Positions 48,386 to 57,724 of a DNA stretch of 57,724 nt are shown here, in pieces. The translations under genes and the position numbers were made by a program. Numbering within the stretch: the stretch's first letter is position 1; every line of letters begins with the position of its first letter. The notes beneath the pieces were generated by a model. It made no database searches. It had not been told where the DNA came from and was given only the letters and a program-made list of their open reading frames with translations. This DNA is from an uncultured Methanobacteriaceae archaeon (GTDB lineage: Archaea > Methanobacteriota > Methanobacteria > Methanobacteriales > Methanobacteriaceae): assembly GCA_902797085.1 (NCBI GenBank), contig CADBRM010000113.1, forward strand, positions 1-57,724, in the 5' to 3' direction.

Positions 48386-48634
48386 TTATTCCTCGCTTAT
48401 GTTTATTTCGTAATCATGAATAACAGGATTGCATAATAATTTTTGGCACATTTCATCAACTTGTGCGTAAGCATCATCTTTGTTTTCTGCATTTAATGTG
48501 AATTGAATAATATTAATAGTATTTGTATCTTTTACTTCAAAATTAAGTAAAGCTAATGCTTTTTCTATTGTTGATGCTTCCGGATTTAACATACCTTTCT
48601 TTAAACTTGTTTTCACTTCAACATTATAATTCAT
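48386..48634 (-). CDS. purS: FGAM synthase subunit PurS
   Basis: 82-aa subunit that bridges PurQ and PurL and channels ammonia. [20 protein letters not shown] is the family start and the ferredoxin-like alternation of strands and helices is clear. It sits between purC (22-base gap) and purQ (2-base gap) in one operon. Confidence 0.94.
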   Translation of the reverse strand: MNYNVEVKTSLKKGMLNPEASTIEKALALLNFEVKDTNTINIIQFTLNAENKDDAYAQVDEMCQKLLCNPVIHDYEINISEE

Positions 48635-48656
48635 AATTAATCCTTCCTAAATAAAA

Positions 48657-49406
48657 TTATATTTGTTCAACATTCCATTTTTCTTTTTCTTCATCAGACA
48701 ATACTAAGTTAACAACTTTTAAGTAAGCGTCAACAACCCCTTCTTCACCTTTTCTGTAAATGTCTTTATCGAAATTTTCATAGGTTTCAGAATCCCATAG
48801 TCTGGTAGTATCCGGACTGATTTCATCACCAAGAATTATATTACCTTCAGAATCTTTTCCATATTCTAATTTAAAGTCAACTAGAATAATGCCTCTTTCA
48901 ATTAAGAATTCAGACAATATTTTATTGATTTTTAATGTTATTTCTCTAATGTTATCCAATTCTTCTTGTGTTGCAATACCTAATGCCTTAATTATACTGT
49001 CATTTAACATAGGGTCATGATATTCATCGTTCTTATAATCAAATTGCATTACAGGAGGATCTAATTTTTGATTTTCTTCGAAAGGATATTTTTTTAATAA
49101 ACTTCCAGTAGCAATATTTCTGCAAATTACTTCTAAAGGTATCATTTCAAGAGATTTTGTACGCATTTCATCAGAAGAAAGTAATTCAATATACTGAGTA
49201 TCAATTCCATTTTCTTCTAAAACTTTAAATAATTTTGCTGAGATTAAAACATTACAATATCCCTTGTTACTTAGGTTATCCTTTTTAGCACCGTCACCTG
49301 CAGTAATGTCATCTCTAAATTTAATTATTACTTCGTTTTCGTTTTCAGATTTATAAATATCTTTAGCTTTACCTGCATAAAGTAATTCTCTATTAACGTC
49401 AGTCAT
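48657..49406 (-). CDS. purC: SAICAR synthase
   Basis: Joins aspartate to CAIR with ATP in purine synthesis (249 aa). [18 protein letters not shown], then [14 protein letters not shown] and [15 protein letters not shown], and [12 protein letters not shown] are conserved. ATG 49406 is preferred to a GTG at 49418; a GTGGA lies before it. It leads purC-purS-purQ and is divergent from glmS. Confidence 0.95.
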   Translation of the reverse strand: MTDVNRELLYAGKAKDIYKSENENEVIIKFRDDITAGDGAKKDNLSNKGYCNVLISAKLFKVLEENGIDTQYIELLSSDEMRTKSLEMIPLEVICRNIATGSLLKKYPFEENQKLDPPVMQFDYKNDEYHDPMLNDSIIKALGIATQEELDNIREITLKINKILSEFLIERGIILVDFKLEYGKDSEGNIILGDEISPDTTRLWDSETYENFDKDIYRKGEEGVVDAYLKVVNLVLSDEEKEKWNVEQI

Positions 49407-49581
49407 TTTAAATTCCACAATAATTTTTGAAAGATATAATTTAAAAAATAATATTGATATCTTCTTTATTTACTATTATCTTTGTTAATGATAAGTATTA
49501 TAATATATGAATTAAATAATATATAATAATATAATAAAAAGATAAAATATACTTATGAATTATTATTTTAGGTGATTAGTC

Positions 49582-51354
49582 ATGTGTGGAATAGTAGGAT
49601 GTATACTGGATAAGAAAGTCGCACCAACCATAATCGAATCTATAAAAAAACTAGAATATAGAGGATATGATTCGGTTGGAATTGCTACAGTAACTGATAC
49701 TATAAACGTAAAGAAAGGTAGCGGAAAAATTAAAGAAGTAGACGATGAGATAAAACTAACTGATATTGATGGAAACATTGGAATAGCACATGTTAGATGG
49801 GCAACCCATGGAAACCCAACAAAAGAAAATGCACACCCACACTGTGACTGTGATAATAAAATTAGTGTTGTACACAATGGTATTATTGAAAATTTCAAAG
49901 AATTAAGACAGGAACTTATACAAGAAGGACATATATTCAAATCAGAAACAGATACTGAAGTAATACCACACCTTATTGAAAAATTCATGAAAGAAGGAAA
50001 TGACCTATTAAAATCCACACAGCTAGCTATAAAAAAATTAATAGGATCATACGCATTAGCAGTCATCAGTACGGAAGAACCGGATAAAATAATTGGTGCA
50101 CGTAATGAAAGTCCGTTAATTGTTGGAGTATCCGACAATGGAAATTTCTTAGCTTCAGATGTGCCGGCAATACTAAATGAAACAAGAAAAGTCATTTATC
50201 TCGAAGATAAAGAAATCATCCAATTAGAAAAAGATAAAGTAACCATAATGGACATTAATTTGAATCCATTAGAAAAAGAAATCAAAACTATCGATTGGAA
50301 TCCGGAAATGGCTGAAAAAGATGGTTACGACCATTTCATGTTAAAAGAGATTTTTGAAGAACCTCAAGTAATTAAAGATACGTTATTTGAATCTGAAAAA
50401 ATTAAAGAAATTGTAAGCAAATTCAAAAACTTCAATAGAATATACTTTGTAGCTTGTGGAACAAGTTATCATGCTTCATTGGTAGGGGAATATCTGATTG
50501 AAACACAGTTAGGAATACCTACAGAAGTCATATTAGCTAGTGAATTTGAATATTTCCAAAAAACGTTGGATGACCATACCCTTGTAATATTCATTACACA
50601 ATCCGGTGAAACAGCAGACACCATCAAAGCATTAAAAGTAGCCAAACCCGTCTCTGAAACTTTGGCAATAGTGAATGTTGTAGGTAGTTCAATCACACGT
50701 GAAGCACACCACGTAATTTACACACGTGCAGGACCAGAAATAGGTGTGGCTGCCACAAAAACGTACCTTAGTCAATTAATATGTATCTACCTGTTAGTTG
50801 CACACCTGGGTGAAAACGAAGAATTAATCGAAAAGTTACATAGCATACATGAATTATCACTCGAATCATTTGACAGAGAGGAAGAAATCAAGAAAATTGC
50901 TAAAAGGTACAAAAGTGCAAAAGATTTCTTCTATATAGGACGTGGTTTCAATTACCCAACAGCATTAGAGGGAGCACTGAAACTTAAAGAAATTACGTAC
51001 ATCCACGCTGAAGGTTATCCTGCAGGTGAACTAAAGCACGGCCCATTAGCCTTAATAGAAGAGGGAATACCTGTTGTGGGTATATTACCACCTGGTGCAA
51101 GCTATGCAAAGACATTCAACAACCTACAGGAAATTAGAGCTCGAGGAGCCAACATGATTTTACTTGGTGCGGAAAATGATACTCAAATTGATGATGTTGA
51201 AGATAAATTATTATTCAATTCAACCATTGATGAGATTATTGCACCATTATTATACATAATTGATTTACAGTTATTATCATATCACATTAGTGTGGAAAAA
51301 TCGATTGACCCAGATAAACCTAAAAACTTAGCAAAATCTGTTACAGTAGTATAA
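49582..51354 (+). CDS. glmS: glutamine-fructose-6-phosphate aminotransferase
   Basis: Makes glucosamine 6-phosphate, the entry to UDP-GlcNAc and surface glycans (590 aa). MCGIVGCI gives the catalytic Cys2 of the glutaminase domain. Two SIS domains follow: [15 protein letters not shown] with [10 protein letters not shown], and [20 protein letters not shown]. The end SVTVV is typical. ATG 49582 has AGGTGATT before it. A secreted sequon-rich protein is encoded 10 bases downstream. Confidence 0.96.
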   Translation: MCGIVGCILDKKVAPTIIESIKKLEYRGYDSVGIATVTDTINVKKGSGKIKEVDDEIKLTDIDGNIGIAHVRWATHGNPTKENAHPHCDCDNKISVVHNGIIENFKELRQELIQEGHIFKSETDTEVIPHLIEKFMKEGNDLLKSTQLAIKKLIGSYALAVISTEEPDKIIGARNESPLIVGVSDNGNFLASDVPAILNETRKVIYLEDKEIIQLEKDKVTIMDINLNPLEKEIKTIDWNPEMAEKDGYDHFMLKEIFEEPQVIKDTLFESEKIKEIVSKFKNFNRIYFVACGTSYHASLVGEYLIETQLGIPTEVILASEFEYFQKTLDDHTLVIFITQSGETADTIKALKVAKPVSETLAIVNVVGSSITREAHHVIYTRAGPEIGVAATKTYLSQLICIYLLVAHLGENEELIEKLHSIHELSLESFDREEEIKKIAKRYKSAKDFFYIGRGFNYPTALEGALKLKEITYIHAEGYPAGELKHGPLALIEEGIPVVGILPPGASYAKTFNNLQEIRARGANMILLGAENDTQIDDVEDKLLFNSTIDEIIAPLLYIIDLQLLSYHISVEKSIDPDKPKNLAKSVTVV

Positions 51355-51364
51355 ATGTGATACT

Positions 51365-51694
51365 ATGAAACAAAACTTATTAGGAGGATTTGTTGTAGTA
51401 TTATTAGTTAGCTTTCTAGCTTTGGGTTGCGGAGTTGTATGTGGAATTAATCATGTAGGAGAAAACTACTGCAAACAGATTCTTCCCACATCCTTAACTT
51501 CCCCCTTAGATACCATTAATTGTATCCATGAAGACAATTTTGTAGCAAACAACATCACGGTACAATTAAATATTCCTAAGACTGTAGTAAGCACAACTCC
51601 AAAAACCAATTATACTAACAATTCAAATAATACAACAACGAATAATACTTATACAGGAAATCATACTTACAATAGTACAAATTCAAATATTTAA
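51365..51694 (+). CDS. small secreted or membrane-anchored Asn/Thr-rich protein
   Basis: 109 aa, no family recognised. The N-terminal ~25 residues are a signal peptide or anchor (LLGGFVVVLLVSFLALGC), with four cysteines among residues ~22-55. The last 35 residues are almost only N, T, S and Y and hold several N-x-S/T sequons (NYT, NNS, NNT, NHT, NST). It looks exported and heavily N-glycosylated, perhaps a cell-surface spacer. Ten bases after glmS on the same strand, it may share its transcript. Confidence 0.6.
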   Translation: MKQNLLGGFVVVLLVSFLALGCGVVCGINHVGENYCKQILPTSLTSPLDTINCIHEDNFVANNITVQLNIPKTVVSTTPKTNYTNNSNNTTTNNTYTGNHTYNSTNSNI

Positions 51695-51736
51695 CCTAAC
51701 CTCCCCAGAAATTATTTTTTTTAGGATGACTTTACC

Positions 51737-52219
51737 ATGTTTAAAACAATCATTACTCCAAGAATTGGAGATACCGATGCCATGAGACACATAACCAACA
51801 CATCCCTTCCAGTATGGTTTGAAACGGCAAGAAACGATTTATTTGAAATATTTACCCCTTCACATGAATTGACATATAAACAATGGAAATTAATTCTTGT
51901 ACATATGGACTTCAACTTCATTAAACAGACCTATTTCGGTTATGACGTTGAAATTAGAACATACGTAAGCAAAATTGGTAAAACATCTTTCACAGTTACT
52001 CATGAAGCATGGCAGAATGGTCAACTTAGAACCAATGGAACTGCAACCATGATTTATTTTGACTTTATCAAACAACAGAGCAATGTCATCCCCAAAGATA
52101 TACGTAATCAACTAAAAAATCATTATATTTCTCCTGAAGAATTAGATGAAAAAAATAAGAATGAAATGAAAAAAAATAAGAGAGTTAAGGAAATTGATTA
52201 TGTTGAATCAGATTTGTGA
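51737..52219 (+). CDS. hot-dog fold acyl-CoA thioesterase
   Basis: 160 aa of the 4-hydroxybenzoyl-CoA thioesterase/FatB-type family. RIGDTDAMRHITNTSLPVWF matches the family's D-x-D-x3-H active-site segment, with IT replacing the common VN after His18. The central hot-dog helix and YFGYDVEIRTYVSKIGKTS follow. Substrate unknown. ATG 51737 follows AGGATGA. It ends one base from the convergent amidohydrolase. Confidence 0.8.
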   Translation: MFKTIITPRIGDTDAMRHITNTSLPVWFETARNDLFEIFTPSHELTYKQWKLILVHMDFNFIKQTYFGYDVEIRTYVSKIGKTSFTVTHEAWQNGQLRTNGTATMIYFDFIKQQSNVIPKDIRNQLKNHYISPEELDEKNKNEMKKNKRVKEIDYVESDL

Positions 52220-52231
52220 TTACATCTGATT
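52206..52231. terminator. hairpin across two abutting convergent stops
   Basis: AATCAGAT (52206-52213) pairs exactly with ATCTGATT (52224-52231). The loop contains both stop codons of the thioesterase (52217-52219) and amidohydrolase (52220-52222), which touch. No T tract is close. Confidence 0.5.
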
Positions 52232-53362
52232 TCCCATAATGAAATTTACAATATCTTCCGATGAAGATCTGTTGACTACTGATAGATATGGGTCATCAGA
52301 TTTTCTCTTGAGGATTAGGATATCCGAAACATTTCCTTCTTTTATGCTGATATCTTTACCCAGTATTTTAAAACCGTTTATCGTAGCCATTTTTAGAACA
52401 TCATATGCCGTTATCTTATTTTTATATGTGGCTCTAACTGCCTTTAATGTGTACTCCATTTCCCTGAACATATCCGGTTGATTAAACATTACATTATCCG
52501 TTCCCAATGCCACATCAACATCATTTTCCACATAAGCAGATACGGGCGGTACACCAACAGATAACATCCCGTTTGATCTCGGACAAGCTACCACAACAGG
52601 ACTTGTAGCATCCAGTAATTCCAAATCCTGTAGTATTGGATGGGTTGCATGTACTAATGTAGTAAATCCTGCCTTTAATGCCCGTTCTATCTCGGTTTGA
52701 TTAGTGAGCTGTACTGATCTTTCTTGAAGTTCATAATATTCGGCCACATGAATTACAGCCAATTTATCTTCCTGATTACATACTTCGGCAATTTGTAACA
52801 TTATTTCCGAATCAACATCCTGTACTCCACTTAATCCTATACCATCACAATGTTGCAATAGTTCCCTAGTTATTAACCTAGCTTCTTCAGGAGTTGTTGA
52901 TGGATCATAATACTTGTCACTTCTTCCAAGTATACATGCATTTATTGGTAAATCAAAAATTGCTTGTTTTAAGAGATTTATTCCCTTTATTCCACCTTCC
53001 CTAAAATCTATGAATGTTGATGTCCCTGAGTATAACATTTCTTTTGCTGCTTCATGCATTGAATCGATTATGTCCTGATCTGATGCTTTTTTTAATATTT
53101 GATGTTTTAGTCCGTTTGGCGGTTCAACAAGCTCTTTTATTGATAATCCATCTCCCACATCCTTAGATATAGAGTCACCTATGTGAATATGTGAATTTAT
53201 AAAGGCAGGCAATACTATGCAATTTGTAGCATCAATTATTTCACCTTCTTCATAGTTAGGTGACAATTTAATTATACGTCCTTCATCATTAATTATCACA
53301 TTTGTTTCAACAGCTTTTAATGTATGTCCCGTTAGAACCAAACCATTTTTAATTGTAATCAT
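52220..53362 (-). CDS. amidohydrolase/deaminase family protein
   Basis: 380-aa metal-dependent hydrolase of the chlorohydrolase/cytosine deaminase group. INSHIHIGDS gives the HxH pair, VIHVAEYYELQ a third His, TTLVHATHP a fourth, and LGTDNVMFNQPD the final Asp. Its beta-sandwich ends flank the barrel as usual. It probably deaminates a purine- or pyrimidine-like ring or an adenosyl nucleoside; the substrate cannot be read from sequence. It ends against the thioesterase. Confidence 0.8.
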   Translation of the reverse strand: MITIKNGLVLTGHTLKAVETNVIINDEGRIIKLSPNYEEGEIIDATNCIVLPAFINSHIHIGDSISKDVGDGLSIKELVEPPNGLKHQILKKASDQDIIDSMHEAAKEMLYSGTSTFIDFREGGIKGINLLKQAIFDLPINACILGRSDKYYDPSTTPEEARLITRELLQHCDGIGLSGVQDVDSEIMLQIAEVCNQEDKLAVIHVAEYYELQERSVQLTNQTEIERALKAGFTTLVHATHPILQDLELLDATSPVVVACPRSNGMLSVGVPPVSAYVENDVDVALGTDNVMFNQPDMFREMEYTLKAVRATYKNKITAYDVLKMATINGFKILGKDISIKEGNVSDILILKRKSDDPYLSVVNRSSSEDIVNFIMGNQM

Positions 53363-53419
53363 ATGAAAATCATCTCAAAAAAAGTAAATAAAAAAAGGAG
53401 TTTAAGATAAGTAAGACAT

Positions 53420-56400
53420 TTATTCTGCATATTCATTTAAAGATTTTACAGTTAATTCGCCATTACTTGCTTCTTCAATTGCTTTAAGTACTGCATTTGC
53501 TGCTGCTATAGTGGTTACGTATGGAATACCTAATTCAATTGCTAATCTTCTGATAATATATCCGTCATCAGCTGATTGTTTTCCACTAGGTGTGTTTATC
53601 AAGAATGCAACTTCACCATTCAACATAGCATCCCTGATATTTGGAGAACCTTGACTAACTTTTCTGATAATATCAATATCCACATCAGGAGCTGCTTCGG
53701 CTGTACCTCTAGTAGCTATTAGATCAAATCCTAATTCTTTAGCTTTCTTAGCAATAGGTGCTATTTTTGGTTTATCTAGGTCACGTACACTAATGAAAAT
53801 TTTTCCTTCTGTAGGTAAATTGTTGCTAGCAGATAGTTGTGATTTGTAGTATGCTAAACCGAAGTTTTTATCTATACCCATTGTTTCTCCAGTAGATTTC
53901 ATTTCTGGACCAAGAATTGAGTCCACATCAGGGATTTTCAAGAATGGGAATACTGATTCTTTTACTGCAACGTGTTTAATATCTGCATAATTTACCAAGT
54001 TAAAGTCAGAAAGTTTTGCTCCCAACATTATTTTTGAAGCTATTTTTGCAATTGGAATTCCTATTGCCTTACTTACGAATGGTACTGTACGACTTGCTCT
54101 TGGGTTTGCTTCAATGATGTATAATTTTGGTTCTGGGTCAACTTTTATAGCATATTGGATGTTTATAAGTCCAACTACACCTAATCTTAAAGCTAATTTA
54201 CGTGTGTATTCTTCTACCTGATCAATAATTTCTTTTGATACTGATTGTGGTGGAATTACACATGCTGAGTCTCCTGAGTGTATACCTGCTTCTTCGATGT
54301 GTTCCATTATACCACATACATATACATCTTCACCATCACATAATGCATCCACATCCAGTTCTATTGAATCTTCAAGGAATTTGTCTACAAGAATTGGATG
54401 TTCTTTAGAAACTTTTACGGCTTCTTTCATATATTCTTCTAACTCATCGTCATCGTATACAATTTCCATTGCACGTCCACCAAGTACGTAAGATGGTCTT
54501 ACTAGTACCGGGAATCCTATGTTGTGTGCTGCTTCCCTTGCTTCATCAAGTGAATTTGCAATTCCATAGTCTGCTTGTGGAATTCCTAACTCATTAAGTA
54601 CTTCAGTGAACTGTTCCCTGTCCTCTACCATGTCAATACTTTCGAAAGGAGTACCTAAGATTTTTATTCCTGCTTCGTTAAGACTTTCTGCAAGGTTAAT
54701 TGAGGTTTGTCCACCGAATTGTACAATTACTCCCTCTGGTTTTTCTTGTTCTAGAACTGCCAATACGTCTTCTTTTGTTAATGGTTCAAAGTATAATCTG
54801 TCTGAAATATCGTAGTCAGTACTTACGGTTTCGGGGTTGTTGTTAATAAGTATTGTTTCTACATTTTCATCTTTTAATGCTAATGCTGCGTGTACACAAC
54901 AGTAATCGAATTCTATTCCTTGACCGATTCTGATAGGACCTGCACCTAGAACTGCAATTTTCTTATTGTCTGATGGTTTAAGTTGTGATGGAGAATCATA
55001 AGTTCCATAGTAATAAGGTGTTTTTGCTTCAAATTCTGCTGCACACGTATCTACCATTTTATATTCAGGAGCAATACCTAATTCATGACGTGCTTGTGAT
55101 ACTTCATCTTCAGTGATATCCAATAATTGACCTATACGTTTATCAGAGAACCCATATTGTTTGACTTTTCTGAACATTTTAGCATCTTTGAGAACAGCAG
55201 TTCCCTGTTCTTTTATTTCTTCCTCACAGTCAACAATACTTTTTATCTTATTTAGGAAGAACGGGCTGATTTTTGTAATGTCTGCCAATTCTTGAATGTC
55301 TCTTCCATCTTTTATTGCAGAATAGATTTGGAACATTCTTAAATCGGTTGCATGTTCTAAATCATAGTCTGTGTATTCAGTATACTCAAATGCCTCTTGG
55401 TCAATATCCAGTGAACGAATTGCTTTTTGTAAAGATTCTTCAATTGTCCTACCAATAGACATCACTTCACCAGTAGATTGCATTTGTACACCCAATTCTC
55501 CAGAGCTTGTTTTGAATTTGTCAAAAGGCCATCTTGGTACTTTTGCAATTACATAATCTACTGCAGGTTCAAAAGATGCCGGTGTCTCTTTGGTAATATC
55601 ATTTTTAATTTCGTCTAGCGTCATTCCCAATGCAATTTTTGAAGAAACTTTTGCAATTGAGTAACCAGTAGCTTTACTTGCTAATGCACTACTTCTACTT
55701 ACCCTAGGGTTTACTTCAATTACTTTGTATTCTCTTGTTTCCGGGTGCAATGCAAACTGGATGTTACATCCACCTTGAATACCTAATGCTCTGATAATTT
55801 TGATTGAAGCATTTCTTAATTTTTGGTTGTCAGCATCAGATAATGTTTGTGTAGGTGCTACTACAATACTTTCTCCGGTGTGAATACCCATTGCATCAAC
55901 GTTTTCCATGTTACATACGATAATACATGAATCATTTTTATCACGCATTACCTCGTATTCGATTTCTTGCCATCCAAGTACTGATTCATCGATTAATACC
56001 TGGTTGTTGAAACTCATATCTAAACCGTGAATTACAATTTCTTCAAATTCCTTTTTGTTGTTTGCAACTCCTCCACCAGTACCACCAAGGGTAAATCCTG
56101 GCCTTACAATAACAGGATAACCTATGTCTTTCACTGCTTCAAATGCTTCTTCTAATGAGTTTACTGCATGACATTTTGGAATAGGTTCTTCTAATCTATC
56201 CATGAATTCAGCAAACAAGTCCCTGTCTTCAACATCTTTAATAGTTTGAACAGGTGAACCCAATACCTTAATACCTTCAAGTGCACCTATTTTTTCCAAG
56301 TCCACTGCAATGTTTAAACCTGTTTGTCCACCCATTGTAGGTAAAATTGCATCAACCTGTTCCTTTTCAATAATTTTTGCAACAATTTCAGCTGTTAATG

Positions 56401-56602
56401 GTTCAACATAAACTTTGTCTGCAGATTCAATATCTGTTTGGATTGTTGCCGGGTTACTATTAACAAGTACTGTTTCAATATTTTCTTCACGCAATGATTT
56501 ACATGCTTGTGAACCTGAATAATCGAACTCAGCAGCTTGTCCTATTTGGATTGGTCCTGAACCAATAATTAATACTTTTTTAATACTTTCATCCTTTGGC
56601 AT
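53420..56602 (-). CDS. carB: carbamoyl-phosphate synthase large subunit
   Basis: 1060 aa; combines bicarbonate, ammonia and 2 ATP to carbamoyl phosphate for pyrimidines and arginine. Two homologous ATP-grasp halves are clear: VLIIGSGPIQIGQAAEFDYS at the start and IAVLGAGPIRIGQGIEFDYC in the second half, each with GGQTGLN/GGQTSIN. The C-terminal ~140 residues are the MGS-like allosteric domain. The frame is unbroken, unlike the split genes of some methanogens. It follows carA by 34 bases. Confidence 0.97.
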   Translation of the reverse strand: MPKDESIKKVLIIGSGPIQIGQAAEFDYSGSQACKSLREENIETVLVNSNPATIQTDIESADKVYVEPLTAEIVAKIIEKEQVDAILPTMGGQTGLNIAVDLEKIGALEGIKVLGSPVQTIKDVEDRDLFAEFMDRLEEPIPKCHAVNSLEEAFEAVKDIGYPVIVRPGFTLGGTGGGVANNKKEFEEIVIHGLDMSFNNQVLIDESVLGWQEIEYEVMRDKNDSCIIVCNMENVDAMGIHTGESIVVAPTQTLSDADNQKLRNASIKIIRALGIQGGCNIQFALHPETREYKVIEVNPRVSRSSALASKATGYSIAKVSSKIALGMTLDEIKNDITKETPASFEPAVDYVIAKVPRWPFDKFKTSSGELGVQMQSTGEVMSIGRTIEESLQKAIRSLDIDQEAFEYTEYTDYDLEHATDLRMFQIYSAIKDGRDIQELADITKISPFFLNKIKSIVDCEEEIKEQGTAVLKDAKMFRKVKQYGFSDKRIGQLLDITEDEVSQARHELGIAPEYKMVDTCAAEFEAKTPYYYGTYDSPSQLKPSDNKKIAVLGAGPIRIGQGIEFDYCCVHAALALKDENVETILINNNPETVSTDYDISDRLYFEPLTKEDVLAVLEQEKPEGVIVQFGGQTSINLAESLNEAGIKILGTPFESIDMVEDREQFTEVLNELGIPQADYGIANSLDEAREAAHNIGFPVLVRPSYVLGGRAMEIVYDDDELEEYMKEAVKVSKEHPILVDKFLEDSIELDVDALCDGEDVYVCGIMEHIEEAGIHSGDSACVIPPQSVSKEIIDQVEEYTRKLALRLGVVGLINIQYAIKVDPEPKLYIIEANPRASRTVPFVSKAIGIPIAKIASKIMLGAKLSDFNLVNYADIKHVAVKESVFPFLKIPDVDSILGPEMKSTGETMGIDKNFGLAYYKSQLSASNNLPTEGKIFISVRDLDKPKIAPIAKKAKELGFDLIATRGTAEAAPDVDIDIIRKVSQGSPNIRDAMLNGEVAFLINTPSGKQSADDGYIIRRLAIELGIPYVTTIAAANAVLKAIEEASNGELTVKSLNEYAE

Positions 56603-56636
56603 AATTGATTAACTCCTCAAAAAAATAGTTGTTTTC

Positions 56637-57724
56637 TTATTCCACCTTATAATTTTTAATTGTGTTCACAAAATTGTCAAAGAATACTTTAGAATCATGT
56701 GGTCCGGGTCCAGCTTCTGGATGATATTGGATACATGTAATTGGTAATTCTTTATGTTCTATAGCTTCTGGTGTTCCATCGTTTAAGTTTATTTGTGTAA
56801 TCTCTAAATCGGTTTCACTAATAGACTCAGGATCTATAGAGAAACTGTGATTTTGTGATGTCATATATACACGACCCGTATCTAAGTGTTGTACAGGTTG
56901 ATTGGAACCACGATGTCCAAATTTCATTTTATATATTTTTGCACCGAATGTAAGAGCTATAATCTGTTGACCTAAACAGATACCTGCAATAGGCATTTTT
57001 TCTGATAGTTCCTTAATGGTGTCCTGGATTACATCTACGTTTTCAGGATTTCCTGGACCACTAGATACTAATACTCCATCGACACCTAAGTCTAAAATTT
57101 CTTTTGCAGTTGTATGTGCTGGAACCAATATTATTCCAACATCTTGTGCCTTCAGATGATCTAAAATGTTCTTTTTAACTCCACAGTCCAATACAGCTAC
57201 ATTATATTCCCTTTTTTCTTGGATGATTTTTGGTTCTTTAACTGTAACTTCATCAACAAGATTTCTATCTTCAATACGTGGATGTTCTTCGATGATTTTC
57301 ATCAATTCTTCATCACTTATTTCCACATTAGCAACAACTGCTTTCATTGAACCTAATTCTCTGATTTTTAAGGTTAATGCTCTTGTATCGATGTTACTGA
57401 TACCTGGAACATCATTTTCTTCTAAAAATTCAGATAAAGTTTTTTCAGATTTTGGATGACAAGGTTCATGACAAACTTGTCTTACAATATATGCTTCTGC
57501 TTTAATATTCTCGGATTGATACCATTCCTTAGATACTCCATAGTTTCCTTCTAAAGGATATGTTGACATCAATATTTGACCTTTGAAAGAAGGGTCTGTT
57601 AATGCTTCAACATAACCAGTCATTGAGGTTGAAAAAACAATTTCTCCAGCTTTAACTGTTTCTGCTCCGAAACCTTCACCTTCTAAAATTGTTCCATCTT
57701 CCAACGCTAATTTTGCAGTTCTTA
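56637..57724 (-). CDS. carA: carbamoyl-phosphate synthase small subunit, 5' end missing
   Basis: Glutaminase subunit feeding ammonia to Car[15 protein letters not shown] opens the visible part; the true start lies beyond the right edge, since the frame stays open through [11 protein letters not shown] to 57722. The class I amidotransferase triad is present: Cys in [11 protein letters not shown], His-Glu in [13 protein letters not shown]. The internal-fold motif [11 protein letters not shown] precedes it. Only a few N-terminal residues are missing. Confidence 0.95.
   Translation of the reverse strand, partial: RTAKLALEDGTILEGEGFGAETVKAGEIVFSTSMTGYVEALTDPSFKGQILMSTYPLEGNYGVSKEWYQSENIKAEAYIVRQVCHEPCHPKSEKTLSEFLEENDVPGISNIDTRALTLKIRELGSMKAVVANVEISDEELMKIIEEHPRIEDRNLVDEVTVKEPKIIQEKREYNVAVLDCGVKKNILDHLKAQDVGIILVPAHTTAKEILDLGVDGVLVSSGPGNPENVDVIQDTIKELSEKMPIAGICLGQQIIALTFGAKIYKMKFGHRGSNQPVQHLDTGRVYMTSQNHSFSIDPESISETDLEITQINLNDGTPEAIEHKELPITCIQYHPEAGPGPHDSKVFFDNFVNTIKNYKVE

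Noticed and set aside
53420-56602. Possible split or frameshifted carB
   Set aside because: The frame is continuous through both ATP-grasp halves and the allosteric domain.

Overview
The window reads as ordinary chromosome of a very AT-rich methanogenic archaeon of the Methanobacteriales, most like the gut genus Methanosphaera (order confident, genus an impression from protein style and base composition). The evidence is archaeal throughout: A-type ATP synthase subunits, TiaS, aEF-1beta, L37e, LSm, SRP19, archaeal riboflavin/F420 enzymes (ArfB, ArfC), pantoate kinase, Trm56, and proteins typical of methanogens (YcaO-type Mmp1, MtxX/Mmp4, a probable methanofuran kinase MfnE). I see no tRNA, rRNA, CRISPR array, insertion sequence, integrase or phage gene. 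About 61 genes fill nearly all the DNA.

Layout. 1-2615: end of an A-type ATP synthase operon (H-I-K, minus strand, cut by the left edge). 3142-11339: tiaS, an XRE-type regulator, a degenerate aldo/keto-reductase-like barrel, serA, a JAMM/MPN+ protease-like gene with a likely internal start, thg1, then a PRC-barrel gene with nadX. 11602-22010: tRNA-binding protein, a pilin-like gene with a TadC-like membrane gene, an M24 peptidase, then ycaO-pth2-mfnE-zinc finger-aEF1B, a TctA-type membrane protein and a methyltransferase, and a secretion ATPase with a second TadB/TadC-like gene. 22070-29377: YhaM-like nuclease, inositol-phosphate synthase, trm56-cobS and an unknown partner, larC-queC-DUF2284. 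29389-36035: pycB, rpl37e, lsm, PUA-arfB, and a Ski2-like helicase. 36289-43322: cbiC-hemL, then mtxX-uppS-tatD-unknown-arfC, a PHP phosphatase and pantoate kinase. 43351-49406: winged-helix regulator, cobA-hemD-srp19-recJ, purC-purS-purQ. 49582-57724: glmS with a sequon-rich secreted protein, a thioesterase, an amidohydrolase, and carA-carB (carA cut by the right edge).

Themes. Tetrapyrrole and corrinoid chemistry recurs (hemL, cbiC, cobA, hemD, cobS, possibly larC for nickel), as expected for F430 and cobamide supply. Archaeal pilus parts lie in two places 6 kb apart on opposite strands and probably belong to one EppA-dependent/Tad-like system. Eight genes appear to use TTG starts, each with an upstream purine-rich site of variable quality.

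The most striking non-coding pattern is a set of perfect or nearly perfect hairpins at gene ends, often overlapping the stop codon and often followed by a T tract (serA, aEF1B, hemL, arfC, nadX, pycB, trm56, rpl37e, PHP gene, purQ). Several convergent pairs share one hairpin across both stops. I found no clearly new defence or metabolic system; the best leads are these hairpins, the internal start in the JAMM gene, the unknown cobS partner and the split pilus locus.
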